DNA of 64,000 nucleotides, from positions 1-64,000 of the forward strand of contig MSHD01000039.1 in NCBI GenBank assembly GCA_001941045.1, in the 5' to 3' direction. Both the position numbers and the translations under genes were made by a program. This stretch comes from Lachnospiraceae bacterium Zagget2 (GTDB taxonomy: Bacteria; Bacillota; Clostridia; Lachnospirales; Lachnospiraceae). Shown in pieces: positions 41,197-49,986 of this stretch. The notes below the pieces were generated by a model, which saw only the letters and a list, made by a program, of their open reading frames with translations, made no database searches and was not told the DNA's origin. Every line of letters starts with the position of its first letter. The stretch's first letter is position 1.

Positions 41197-42702
41197 TCAT
41201 AATTCCGCCATCAGCGCTTTCCGGTCAATCTTGCCGTTCTTCGTGAGCGGCATCTCCTCCACGCGGCGAAATACACTGGGAATCATAAACCGAGGGAGCC
41301 GTTCTGTCAACTGCGTGATAATCTCCTTTGCGTCCGGTTCTCCGACGTAAAAGGCAATAATCCGCGTATTCGGCTCATCGTAAACGCAGCAGGCCCGCGC
41401 GATCCCGGGGAGCGCCTGCAGAGCCGTCTCGATCTCCCCGAGCTCGATCCGGTGCCCCATATGCTTGATCTGGAAATCCTTGCGCGTCACATAGTAGAGC
41501 TCCCCGTCCCCGCCGTAGCGTCCGAGGTCGCCGGTGCGGTAGATCAGCTCCCGGTAGCGCGTATGCAGCGGATTCTGCACGAAGGCCGCGGCCGTCTTCT
41601 CCTGCTCCCGATAGTAGCCGAGTGCCAGCGCCGTGCCGGACACGCAGATCTCCCCGAGCTGCCCGGCTTCTGTCACGAGAGTATCCTCCCCGTCCAGCAG
41701 AAAGACCCGCTCGTTCGGGAAAGCCCGCCCGATCGGGATACTTTCCTCCTCCGAAAACTCCCGGTTTATCACGTAATACGTACAGTTGCAGGTGATCTCC
41801 GTCGGCCCGTAGAGATTCACATAGAGCGCGTCCGGCAGATAAGTCCGCCAGTAATTCAGCTGCTTCACCGGCATGACCTCGCCGCTGAACAGCACGCGCC
41901 GGATACTCCCCGGCACCTTATAGCGAAAACCCTTCAGCATTGAGATGACACACAGCGCGGACACCGCCCAGGTGAGGCTCGTCACCTGCCGCTCATCGAG
42001 GAAATCGATCAGTTTTTTGGGGATCGAGAAATATTTTTTCGGAATCACCTCGAGCGTCGCCCCGGTCTTCAGCGCGCTGTAGATATCCTTGACCGACACA
42101 TCGAAGTCAAAGGGCGCCTGGTTTCCGATCACATCTTCACGGTCAAAACCAAACATGCGGGTAAAATGCTCCGTAAAATCAATCACGGAGCGGTGCGAGA
42201 CCACGACGCCTTTTGGCACGCCGGTCGAGCCGGAGGTGAAGTTGGTATACAGTGGATCGACGTCGCAGAAATTCTGTCTGCGCTCCGCGAGCAGCGCCTC
42301 ATCCGGCTCAGCTGCCAGGAGCTCCTCCGCGAGCAGAATCTTTCCCTCAAATCCGGTTTTTTCAATCTTCGCAAGAAGTTTCCGGTCGGTGACGAGCAGT
42401 CCCGCCTCCAGCGTCCGCAGGATCGACAGAATCCGTTCTGCCGGCTGCTCCGGTTCCACTAAAGTATAAAAGCAGCCCGCACAGACTGCCCCCAGAAATA
42501 CGTTCAACGTAAAGGCTTCCTTCTCCATCAGCACCGGCACCGGCGCGTTCTGCGGCAGCTCGCGCGCAAGCGCGCTGCCGATTCTGCGTGCGTTTCCCAG
42601 TACCTGCGCGTAGGTGAAACTCCGCTCCGCATCCTCAAACGCGATTTTCTCCGGGCAACTTTCAGCACTTTCTTCCAAATATTCCAACACATTTTGAATC
42701 AT
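41197..42702 (-). CDS. Adenylate-forming ligase (amino acid/acyl activating, DltA-like)
   Basis: A 501-residue member of the AMP-binding superfamily. Core motifs in order: YTNFTSGSTGVPKGV (A3), NLYGPTEITCNCTYYV (A5), YRTGDLGRYGGDGELYY (A7), IKHMGHRIELGEIE (A8) and the catalytic lysine in LTKNGKIDRKALM (A10). It activates a carboxylate with ATP and loads it on a carrier, here presumably the protein at 38186. Similar in style to DltA, which loads D-alanine. The ATG at 42702 follows GGGAG; the frame upstream (to 42816) has no ribosome binding site. A 126-base gap to the previous gene shows no clear promoter. Confidence 0.88.
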   Translation of the reverse strand: MIQNVLEYLEESAESCPEKIAFEDAERSFTYAQVLGNARRIGSALARELPQNAPVPVLMEKEAFTLNVFLGAVCAGCFYTLVEPEQPAERILSILRTLEAGLLVTDRKLLAKIEKTGFEGKILLAEELLAAEPDEALLAERRQNFCDVDPLYTNFTSGSTGVPKGVVVSHRSVIDFTEHFTRMFGFDREDVIGNQAPFDFDVSVKDIYSALKTGATLEVIPKKYFSIPKKLIDFLDERQVTSLTWAVSALCVISMLKGFRYKVPGSIRRVLFSGEVMPVKQLNYWRTYLPDALYVNLYGPTEITCNCTYYVINREFSEEESIPIGRAFPNERVFLLDGEDTLVTEAGQLGEICVSGTALALGYYREQEKTAAAFVQNPLHTRYRELIYRTGDLGRYGGDGELYYVTRKDFQIKHMGHRIELGEIETALQALPGIARACCVYDEPNTRIIAFYVGEPDAKEIITQLTERLPRFMIPSVFRRVEEMPLTKNGKIDRKALMAEL

Positions 42703-42828
42703 GAATCTGTCTCCCGCTCTGCTGGCACAAACTTTCATAAATGACAGGACTTCTACACTTATCTCTCTTCTTTGCGTTTTCAGACAGAATATCTCATATT
42801 TTCCCGTCTTCCACATCGAGTCCCCAGC

Positions 42829-43737
42829 TCACTGCTTCTTCTCCAGCACCTTCCGCGCAGGATTTCCGAACTGTTTCTCATCAGCCGGAATATCGCGGAT
42901 CGCGGTCGCGCCGATCCCGAGGTAGGCGCGATCTCCCACCCGCATCCGGTTCGTCGTCACCGCCATCGGCGCGACGTAGACATGCTCTCCGAGGTCGCAG
43001 TGCCCGGAGATGCTCGACTTTCCGCCGATCGAGCTGTGTTCTCCGATCACACAGTTGTGCCCGACATCACCGAGCAGTCCGATCACCGAGCTCCTGCCCA
43101 GAACAGTCGTCCGTGAATCGCCCGCAGCCAGCACCGCCCCTGCCAGCAGGAGGCAGCCGTCCTCAATGATGGTTCCCGCCAGATGCGGCAGGTCGCGGCA
43201 CACATCGTCGTCCAGACGGTAAGTATCGAGATCGTCCACGCCGATCAGACAGTGCTCCTGAATCTCCACATGATTCCCGATGCGCACATGGTCCTTGATC
43301 ACCGTGCCCGCACCGATCCGGCAGTTGTCGCCGATCACGACATCCGCGCCGATCACACAGAAGGGCGCGATCGTCACGTTCACGCCGAGCTTCAGATCCT
43401 CGCTTAAAAAACTGCCATTTTGCTGCAAAAGCGCAGGCTTCGGCAGCAGCGCGCGGAAACGCGTGAGGAGCACGCCGTACATGCTCTTCTGCATCTGCGC
43501 GCGAATCTGCACACAGGACGCATGCAGCCCCGGCAGCTCCACATCCGTCTTCGTCACGAAGATGCTCTCCCGCACGCACGCGTAGTCTCCACTCACATCG
43601 GTCCGCGCATAGATGATACTGTTACTCTCCGGCGCTTCCGGGTCGGAGACGCCGAATATTTTAAATTCCCGACCGACGAGTTCGGGGAACTCCTCACCCG
43701 CCAGCTCGCAGGCTCTTACTTCTCCAACTTTAAACAT
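42829..43737 (-). CDS. LpxD-like hexapeptide acyltransferase
   Basis: A 302-residue protein: an N-terminal 100-residue cap and then a left-handed beta-helix of hexapeptide repeats (APFCVIGADVVIGDNCRIG, then VIGEHSSIGGKSSISGHCDL). It is longer than WbpD/PglD-type acetyltransferases (about 190-215) and closer to LpxD, which takes the acyl group from an acyl carrier protein. With the ligase and carrier next door, it is a good candidate for the transfer step onto an amino sugar. It could also acetylate the 3-amino sugar made by 43730 and 37046. It overlaps the oxidoreductase by 8 bases. Confidence 0.8.
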   Translation of the reverse strand: MFKVGEVRACELAGEEFPELVGREFKIFGVSDPEAPESNSIIYARTDVSGDYACVRESIFVTKTDVELPGLHASCVQIRAQMQKSMYGVLLTRFRALLPKPALLQQNGSFLSEDLKLGVNVTIAPFCVIGADVVIGDNCRIGAGTVIKDHVRIGNHVEIQEHCLIGVDDLDTYRLDDDVCRDLPHLAGTIIEDGCLLLAGAVLAAGDSRTTVLGRSSVIGLLGDVGHNCVIGEHSSIGGKSSISGHCDLGEHVYVAPMAVTTNRMRVGDRAYLGIGATAIRDIPADEKQFGNPARKVLEKKQ

Positions 43738-44809
43738 CGAATTCCCCCGCCATATCCGTGCTCCGGAAGTCCGTAAGCGGCAGCTTCACCGGCACGCCCT
43801 CTTTCTGACTCTTGTAGATCGCAAGCACCATCTCGAGCGCGTTCCGCCCCGCCACGGCGTCCACATAGGGCTTCCGGTCATTTCGGATCGCGTCGATCAC
43901 GTCCGCGTAGAGGCTCGTGTGACCATTTCCATAGACATTGCTCGTCTCTTCCTGCAAATGCTTATTTTCCGCGTCCCCGGCCTCCTCGTCCGCGAAGTCC
44001 CAGACGTCGATATTGTTCGTGGACTTCCCGCCGAGCTTCACCGTGCCGTTTTCCCCGAAGAGATAGAGCGTCTCCTCCAGGTTCTGCGGGTAGACGTTCG
44101 TCGTCCCCTCGATCGTCGCGACCGCGCCGTTCTTGAACTTTACGACCGCCAGGCCTACATCCTCCGCCTCGAGGTAGTGGTGGAACTGCTGACGCGTCAC
44201 GCCGTAGACCTCCTCCACCTCGTCACCGAGCATCCAGCGCAGCAGGTCAATGCCGTGGATACACTGGTTCATGAGCGCGCCGCCGTCCGAAGCCCATTTC
44301 CCGCGCCACGGCGCCTGATCGTAGTAGGACTGGTTCCGGTTCCAACGCACATGAACCGAACCGTGGGACAGCTTCCCGAAGCGTCCGGCTTCGAGCGCCC
44401 GGCGTGTCTGCTGCACCGCCAGATTGAAGCGGTTCTGATGGCAGGCGGAGACCTTCACGCCCTTTCCCGCCGCACGGCGGACGATCTCGTCCGCGTCCTC
44501 CATGTTCATCGCGATCGGCTTCTCGACGATGCAGTTCACACCATGATCGATGCAGAACAGCGCGATCTCGGCGTGAACACCGCTCTCCGTCGCGATGCCG
44601 ACGAGCTCCGGCTTCACTTCCTCCACCATTTTCCGGTAATCCGTGTAACGTGCGATGCTCTCATCCTTTTCGAGTCCGTGCTTCGCGAGCAGCGCCTCCA
44701 TCTGTGCGGGCTCCACATCGCAGACCGCCGCAAACGTGAGACCGTTGTTCCGTACCGCTTTGATATGGTTTGTTGCGATTCGGCCGCAGCCGATCAGTGC
44801 GTATCTCAT
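43730..44809 (-). CDS. Gfo/Idh/MocA nucleotide-sugar oxidoreductase, WlbA/WbpB-like
   Basis: A 359-residue NAD-dependent enzyme. YALIGCGRIATNHIKAV is the dinucleotide loop; VEKPIAMNMEDADEIV carries the EKP lysine; RWNRNQSYYDQAPWRG and GGALMNQCIHGIDLLRWMLG with the conserved histidine follow. WlbA/WbpB oxidise C3 of UDP-GlcNAcA before transamination. Together with the dehydrogenase (21540), aminotransferase (37046), acyltransferase (42829) and epimerase (34861), all five steps toward a UDP-diacetamido-mannuronic acid have a candidate. Four-base overlap with the next gene. Confidence 0.88.
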   Translation of the reverse strand: MRYALIGCGRIATNHIKAVRNNGLTFAAVCDVEPAQMEALLAKHGLEKDESIARYTDYRKMVEEVKPELVGIATESGVHAEIALFCIDHGVNCIVEKPIAMNMEDADEIVRRAAGKGVKVSACHQNRFNLAVQQTRRALEAGRFGKLSHGSVHVRWNRNQSYYDQAPWRGKWASDGGALMNQCIHGIDLLRWMLGDEVEEVYGVTRQQFHHYLEAEDVGLAVVKFKNGAVATIEGTTNVYPQNLEETLYLFGENGTVKLGGKSTNNIDVWDFADEEAGDAENKHLQEETSNVYGNGHTSLYADVIDAIRNDRKPYVDAVAGRNALEMVLAIYKSQKEGVPVKLPLTDFRSTDMAGEFDV

Positions 44810-46050
44810 CCCTCTACCCCTTTAAAAATATCCATGTATTGTCTCGCGAGCAGCGAATAGCTGTACTTCTCCCTGATCTCGCGTCTGCCTCTCTCTCCCA
44901 TCGCCTGGCGCTCCTCGTCCGTCATCCGGTAGACCCGCTGCAGCGCCTCCGCGTAGGCCTTCACATCCCCCGGCGGGATGACAATTCCGCCGCCCGACTG
45001 ACCGACCACATTGACCGAGCCGCAGGCGAACACCGTCGGATTTCCAGAGTACAGATAATCGTTCAGCTTATTGAGGCTCAGACCCAGGTCGTTCAGCACC
45101 CGGTCGTCCCGCAGCGCCGCGATACAGACCTTTGCCTTCGAGAGCGCGACCGCGACCTGGCTTTTCTGGATGCGCGGGAAAATCCGTACATTTTTCAGTC
45201 CATCCTCCTGCACGCGGCGCTTCACGTCCTCCTCCAGGTAGCCGTTGCCGATGAAAGCAAACTTGATCCTGTCATCTCCCTGCTCCTGCAGCCATTTTGC
45301 CGCGTCCAGCATATCAAAAAGCCGCTCTGAATCGACAAAGCTGCCGGTGTAGACCGCGCACCAGTTTTCACTGAGATAGCGATCCAGCTCCTCGGGCAGT
45401 TCCACCTCGCCCTTCGCCAGCACCTCGTCGATCTCCTCCGTGTGGTAGCCGTTCGGAATCCAGTAAATCCGATCGCGTCTCACATAGGGAAACTGTCCCA
45501 GATAGCGATAACCGAACTCCATCGTCGAGACGATCGCGTCCGCGTGACGATACGCGCGGCGCTCGAGCAGGGAAAACATCAGACAGGCCGGGTGATATTT
45601 GGATGTCCCGAATATCTCCGTCAGGGACAGCGGCCAGTAGTCGCGAATCTCACAGATAAACGGAATCCGTTTTTTCTTTGCAATCGCCCAGGCGCTCTCC
45701 CAGGCGAAGGGATGCACCGACGAGCCGATCACCAGCTCCGGAACGCCGAATTTTTTATAAAATGCCTTCTCATATTTTTTCATGAGGCGGCAGTAGTCCA
45801 TCATATTCAGGATGCGGTTCAGGGAAATCCCGTGGTAGGCCGGCGCCGTGTGCAGGAAAACGTAGGTAATACCCGGCTTCACCTTCCGGATCTTTACTTC
45901 CTCATCGTAAGCGTAGGTCTCCCTCCCGTGCGTAAAGGAAGACATAAACACGACGACCTCCATACCGAGGGGCACCAGCTCCTTTGCCAGCTCATAGTGG
46001 CGGTCTCCCTCCAGCCCCGAGTGATGGTTCAGTATCCACAGCTTTTTCAT
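44806..46050 (-). CDS. GT4 glycosyltransferase, WbuB-like (second copy)
   Basis: A 414-residue GT-B enzyme starting KKLWILNHHSGLEGDRHYEL, related in style to the protein at 24423. FICEIRDYWPLSLTEIFG, CAVYTGSFVDSERLFDMLDA and LNKLNDYLYSGNPTVFACG are in order. Such enzymes usually add N-acetylated deoxy-amino or uronic sugars. Four-base overlaps tie it to the oxidoreductase downstream and the ATP-grasp gene upstream. Confidence 0.86.
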   Translation of the reverse strand: MKKLWILNHHSGLEGDRHYELAKELVPLGMEVVVFMSSFTHGRETYAYDEEVKIRKVKPGITYVFLHTAPAYHGISLNRILNMMDYCRLMKKYEKAFYKKFGVPELVIGSSVHPFAWESAWAIAKKKRIPFICEIRDYWPLSLTEIFGTSKYHPACLMFSLLERRAYRHADAIVSTMEFGYRYLGQFPYVRRDRIYWIPNGYHTEEIDEVLAKGEVELPEELDRYLSENWCAVYTGSFVDSERLFDMLDAAKWLQEQGDDRIKFAFIGNGYLEEDVKRRVQEDGLKNVRIFPRIQKSQVAVALSKAKVCIAALRDDRVLNDLGLSLNKLNDYLYSGNPTVFACGSVNVVGQSGGGIVIPPGDVKAYAEALQRVYRMTDEERQAMGERGRREIREKYSYSLLARQYMDIFKGVEG

Positions 46051-47021
46051 CCGTTCTGTTCCTCTCTTCGCAGCATGATCTCGCAGTATTTCATCATCAC
46101 GAGGCCGTCCTCATAGTCCCCGATCTGCGGCTCGTTCGCCTGCCCCGCAAGATTCTGCACGATGTATTTCATATGGTTGACGCCCGCTTCGTACGCGTGC
46201 GGATAACCGCCACCAAATCTCGGATTGACCTCCGAGATATAGTAGACGCCGTCACAGTCAAAGAGGTCGATATCGATCTGTCCAGTAAATCCACTCTCCC
46301 TCACAAAGCGCTCCACGAGCGCGAAGAGCGCCGGATCCCTGAAGGAGACGCCCTTGTCCGTCTCTCCCGCCCGCATGACGAGCTTCTTCTTCGAGAAGAC
46401 CGAGAGCAGCTCGCGGCTCTGCATATCGATATAGCAGTCTACGCCAATCTCCTGCCCGTGCAGGTATTCCTGGATCATCAGTCCCTCCGCGTGGTCAAAC
46501 AGAAGGTCGACCGTCTCCCGGTCCTGCGCCACCGAGATCGCGATGCTCGCGCTCCCCCGCACCGGCTTGACAAAGACCGGATAAGAAATAAGCCCCTGCT
46601 CCACATCGCGGTAGAATTCCTCCCGCCCGATATAGCTCTTCGCACAGGGATAGCCATGCTCCTCAAGCCAGCGGTACATCAGCCACTTATCGAGCGTGCG
46701 CTCGCACAGCTCATAGGAGGAGCCGATGACCGTGACGCCGAGCGCACGGAACTCCGCCTCGTGCTGCGCCAGCAGCGAGAGCTCCGGGTCGATCAGGGAA
46801 AAGACGCCCGTGATCTGCTCTTTTCGGCAGATATCATAGATAACGTCAAGATATCCGGGCGCGGTCATGCGCGGCACAATATAGTGCCGGTCAGCCTCAT
46901 AGAGCGCCGGAGCGTTCGGACTCATGTCCGTCGCGACGACAAGCCCTCTCCCCTTCAGCTCTTTTTTCATATACTGTATGATTTTATTGCGCGTACCACA
47001 GCTCAGTATCAGAACGTTCAT
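46047..47021 (-). CDS. ATP-grasp domain protein (carbamoyl-phosphate-synthase-like ligase)
   Basis: A 324-residue ATP-grasp ligase. Residues 1-105 are the N-terminal Rossmann-like domain (MNVLILSCGTRNKIIQYMKK); FVKPVRGSASIAISVAQDR is the ATP-binding lysine segment; EVNPRFGGGYPHAYEAG is the metal-binding C-terminal signature. Such ligases join a carboxylate to an amine or thiol. The ATG at 47021 overlaps the stop of the decarboxylase-like gene. The pair resembles the BtrJ/BtrK pair of butirosin synthesis, where an ATP-grasp enzyme loads glutamate on a carrier protein and a PLP enzyme decarboxylates it. Substrate not known. Confidence 0.85.
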   Translation of the reverse strand: MNVLILSCGTRNKIIQYMKKELKGRGLVVATDMSPNAPALYEADRHYIVPRMTAPGYLDVIYDICRKEQITGVFSLIDPELSLLAQHEAEFRALGVTVIGSSYELCERTLDKWLMYRWLEEHGYPCAKSYIGREEFYRDVEQGLISYPVFVKPVRGSASIAISVAQDRETVDLLFDHAEGLMIQEYLHGQEIGVDCYIDMQSRELLSVFSKKKLVMRAGETDKGVSFRDPALFALVERFVRESGFTGQIDIDLFDCDGVYYISEVNPRFGGGYPHAYEAGVNHMKYIVQNLAGQANEPQIGDYEDGLVMMKYCEIMLRREEQNG

Positions 47022-48208
47022 ACTTCCTTTTCCTTCCAGAGAGAGCCCTGCGCATACTCGCGCGCGCTCCACTTTTCACGCACGAGGCGAAGTGCTCCGT
47101 TTTCCTCAAGCCAGACCGCCGGGAACCAGCTGATGAACAGCGGCGACAGACACATCGTATAGGCGCCGACCTTCTCGTAGACAATGCGGTCCCCCTCGCA
47201 CAGCGCCGATCCGTCCGCGATCTCGAAGAGGCGGTCATTTTCCATACAGGTGAAGCCGGAGACCACCTGCTTTTTCAGGCGTTCTCTCCCTTCTTCCCCG
47301 TCCGTATACTCTATATGATGGAAATAACTCTTTTTCGTCATCAGCGGATCGACATGGATCCGGCTCCCGTCCGTCACCACGAAATGGTTGCGGTTCGTCT
47401 CCTTCGCGTCGGTCACGGTGGTGACATATTCGACCGGCGGACAGATGAGGGAGGTCCCCGGCTCGACGATCAGCATCGTCTCCGCGGGATCATATTCCTC
47501 ACGAAGAATCTCCGACATCTCGCGCAGATAATCGGCATACTGCGGCTTGTTCGCAAGGCCGCCGAAATAGCCGCCGCCCACGTCGATGTAGGACAGCTTC
47601 AGATCATACTCTCTGCGGAGCCTGCAGGCCGTCTGCGCGATCGCGCGGTAAATGGCAAGGCTGCGCGTTCTGGAGCTGCAGTGCAGATGAATTCCCGCGA
47701 CCGTCGCGCCCGGTATCCCGCTCAGCGCCTCGAGCGCGCGGGCAAAATCCCCGTTCTCATAGCTGAAGCCAAAGCGGCCGCCCTCCTCGCCGCCGGACGC
47801 CTCGCCGGGGCACAGCGCCTCCAGGTCAAAATTCACACGGGTGCCGACCTGCACAGTCTGCCCGGACGCACAGGCCTCACGGAGCCAGCCGAGCTCCCGC
47901 TTCGCGTCCAGATTGACGATCTGTCCCGTCGCGCAGGCGCGCAGGAAGCTCTCCTTCCCCTTGACCGGCCCGTTATAGATAATCCGCTCATATCCCATAT
48001 ATTCCGCAAGTTCGTACTCGTCCTGCGACACGACCTCCGCGCGGCAGCCCTGCTCCTCCATATACTGCAGCACCCAGGGTAGCGCGTTTGTCTTGAACGA
48101 ATATCCGATCGCCGCATTCGGCCAGTAATCTGCCAGCGCTTTTTTCAGTTTTTCCATTCCCTCATCCAGCATGTCCTTGTGGATCAGGTAATACGGAGTC
48201 TCCATCAT
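47018..48208 (-). CDS. PLP-dependent decarboxylase-like protein, fold type III (second)
   Basis: A 396-residue alanine-racemase-fold enzyme different from the one at 40002. IGYSFKTNALPWVLQYM holds the PLP lysine, SYIDVGGGYFGGLANKPQY the glycine loop, GFTCMENDRLFE the CxxxD active-site motif and YEKVGAYTMCLSPLF the C-terminal tyrosine. It could decarboxylate an amino acid, free or carrier-bound, or epimerise one. It is coupled to the ATP-grasp gene by a 4-base overlap and directly follows the PglC-like gene. Confidence 0.85.
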   Translation of the reverse strand: MMETPYYLIHKDMLDEGMEKLKKALADYWPNAAIGYSFKTNALPWVLQYMEEQGCRAEVVSQDEYELAEYMGYERIIYNGPVKGKESFLRACATGQIVNLDAKRELGWLREACASGQTVQVGTRVNFDLEALCPGEASGGEEGGRFGFSYENGDFARALEALSGIPGATVAGIHLHCSSRTRSLAIYRAIAQTACRLRREYDLKLSYIDVGGGYFGGLANKPQYADYLREMSEILREEYDPAETMLIVEPGTSLICPPVEYVTTVTDAKETNRNHFVVTDGSRIHVDPLMTKKSYFHHIEYTDGEEGRERLKKQVVSGFTCMENDRLFEIADGSALCEGDRIVYEKVGAYTMCLSPLFISWFPAVWLEENGALRLVREKWSAREYAQGSLWKEKEV

Positions 48209-48832
48209 CTATGCCTCTTCCTCCGGCGTCCCCATGAAATCCTCCATCGTGGCGGAATTCTCGCTGTTGATCCCTTCCCGTTTCAGCACCTTGAAGACCG
48301 TCTCAAAGAGGATGCGCACATCCTCCTTAAAGGAAAGGCTCTCGACATACTGCACGTCGTACTCGAACTTCTGCTCCCAGGTGATACTGTTGCGTCCGCG
48401 CACCTGCGCAAGACCGGTGACGCCTGGCTTCACATCATGCCGCCGATGCTGCCGCTTGTTATAGAGCGGCAGATATTGTACGAGCAGCGGACGCGGCCCC
48501 ACCAGGCTCATATCACCCTTTAAGATGTTCAGAAGCTCCGGCAGTTCATCGAGACTCGTGCTGCGCAGTTTTTCACCAAAGGGCGTCAGCCGCGCCTCGT
48601 CCGGCAGCAGCTCCCCTTTCTCATCCCGTTCATCCGTCATCGAGCGGAACTTGTACATACGGAAAATCCGCTCCTTATAGCCGGGCCGCTTCTGCGTGAA
48701 CAGCACCGGACGGCCAAGCTTCACAGCGACCAGCAGCGCCGTCACCCCCATCACAGGACTCAAGACAATCGTCGCCGGAATGGTCAGGCAGAGGTCAAAT
48801 ATTCGCTTTCCGTACCGCCTGTAAAAACTCAT
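48209..48832 (-). CDS. PglC-like phosphoglycosyltransferase (short initiating PGT)
   Basis: A 207-residue monotopic PGT. RIFDLCLTIPATIVLSPVMG is the re-entrant membrane helix; FRMYKFRSMTDERDEKGELL, the Asp-Glu pair in TSLDELPELLNILKGDMSL and VKPGVTGLAQVRGR are complete. It moves a sugar phosphate, often diNAc-bacillosamine, to undecaprenyl phosphate. The dehydratase and aminotransferase directly upstream fit that sugar. It is the second chain-starting enzyme in the window besides 25672. Adjacent genes meet without a gap on both sides. Confidence 0.92.
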   Translation of the reverse strand: MSFYRRYGKRIFDLCLTIPATIVLSPVMGVTALLVAVKLGRPVLFTQKRPGYKERIFRMYKFRSMTDERDEKGELLPDEARLTPFGEKLRSTSLDELPELLNILKGDMSLVGPRPLLVQYLPLYNKRQHRRHDVKPGVTGLAQVRGRNSITWEQKFEYDVQYVESLSFKEDVRILFETVFKVLKREGINSENSATMEDFMGTPEEEA

Positions 48833-49966
48833 CTACTTCCACAGTCCTCTGATAATCTCACAGATTCGCGCAAGATCCGCGTCGCTCATCTTCGTATCAC
48901 TCGGCAGGCAGACGCCGTGCGTGAAGAGCGTCTCCGCCACGCCGCCGTTGTCGATATAATCACAGCCTGCGAATACCGGCTGCAGGTGCAGCGGCTTCCA
49001 GACCGGACGGCTCTCAATGTCGCCGCGCTCGAGCGCGAGAATCACGTCGAGCGGCTTCACCGGGCAGTCGTCGGAGAACTGCATGACGCTGAGCCAGCAG
49101 ATCGCGCGCTCCCCCTCATGCTGCGGCATGAAAGACACACCCGCAAGATCGCCCAGATGCTCCTGATAATAGGCGAAAATATGGCGCTTCTGCTCAATTC
49201 TCTGCTCGATCACCTGAAGCTGTCCGCGGCCGATGCCGGCACAGATATTGCTCATACGATAATTATACCCGATTTCCTTATGCTCATAATGACGGGCCGG
49301 CTCCCGCGACTGCGTCGCCCAGAAGCGCACCTTCGCCATGCGCTCTTTTGCCTGCTCTTCCGGCAGACTGCACACGAGCATGCCGCCGCCGGAGGTCGTG
49401 ACGATCTTATTGCCGTTGAAGGAAAAGACGCCGTAATCGCCGAAGGTGCCGGTATACTGCCCGTGATAGAGGGTTCCCAGGCTCTCCGCCGCATCCTCGA
49501 TGATCGGCACGCCATGTCTCCTGCAGATCTCCGTGATCGCGTCCATATTGGCCGGGAGGCCGTAGAGATGCACCGGAATCACAGCCTTTACATTCGGATA
49601 CTTCTCGAATGCCCGCTCAAGCGCCTCCGGGGACATGTTCCAGGTCTCCCGGTCGCTGTCGATGAAAACCGGCACGGCCTTCTCATAGGCGATCGGGTTC
49701 GCCGTCGCGGAAAAAGTCAGCGACTGACAAAATACGATGTCGCCCTCTCCCACGCCCACAGCCTTCAGCGCGAGATGCATCGCCGCAGTACCCGCCGAGA
49801 GCGCCGCCGCGTCCTGCGCGTGTATATAGGCGCTCAGCTCCTTCTCGAACTCGTTGACATTTTTGCCGAGCGGCGCAATCCAGTTCGTGTCGAACGCCTC
49901 TTTCACGTATTCCTGCTCGTAGCCCTCCTCGCTCATGTGCGGGGAAGCCAGGTAAATATGTGCCAT
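48833..49966 (-). CDS. DegT family aminotransferase, PglE/EpsN-like
   Basis: A 377-residue PLP enzyme. IYLASPHMSEEGYEQEYVKE and AFDTNWIAPLGKNVNEFE are typical of the PglE/EpsN branch. SAGTAAMHLALKAVGVGEGD and EDAAESLGTLYHGQYTGTFG follow, and the Schiff-base lysine is in SFNGNKIVTTSGGGML. It aminates the 4-keto sugar made by the dehydratase next to it (49987), giving UDP-4-amino-4,6-dideoxy-GlcNAc. The acetyltransferase that usually sits in this set (PglD) is not adjacent. Confidence 0.92.
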   Translation of the reverse strand: MAHIYLASPHMSEEGYEQEYVKEAFDTNWIAPLGKNVNEFEKELSAYIHAQDAAALSAGTAAMHLALKAVGVGEGDIVFCQSLTFSATANPIAYEKAVPVFIDSDRETWNMSPEALERAFEKYPNVKAVIPVHLYGLPANMDAITEICRRHGVPIIEDAAESLGTLYHGQYTGTFGDYGVFSFNGNKIVTTSGGGMLVCSLPEEQAKERMAKVRFWATQSREPARHYEHKEIGYNYRMSNICAGIGRGQLQVIEQRIEQKRHIFAYYQEHLGDLAGVSFMPQHEGERAICWLSVMQFSDDCPVKPLDVILALERGDIESRPVWKPLHLQPVFAGCDYIDNGGVAETLFTHGVCLPSDTKMSDADLARICEIIRGLWK

Positions 49967-49986
49967 TTTGCAACGCCTCTTTTCTT

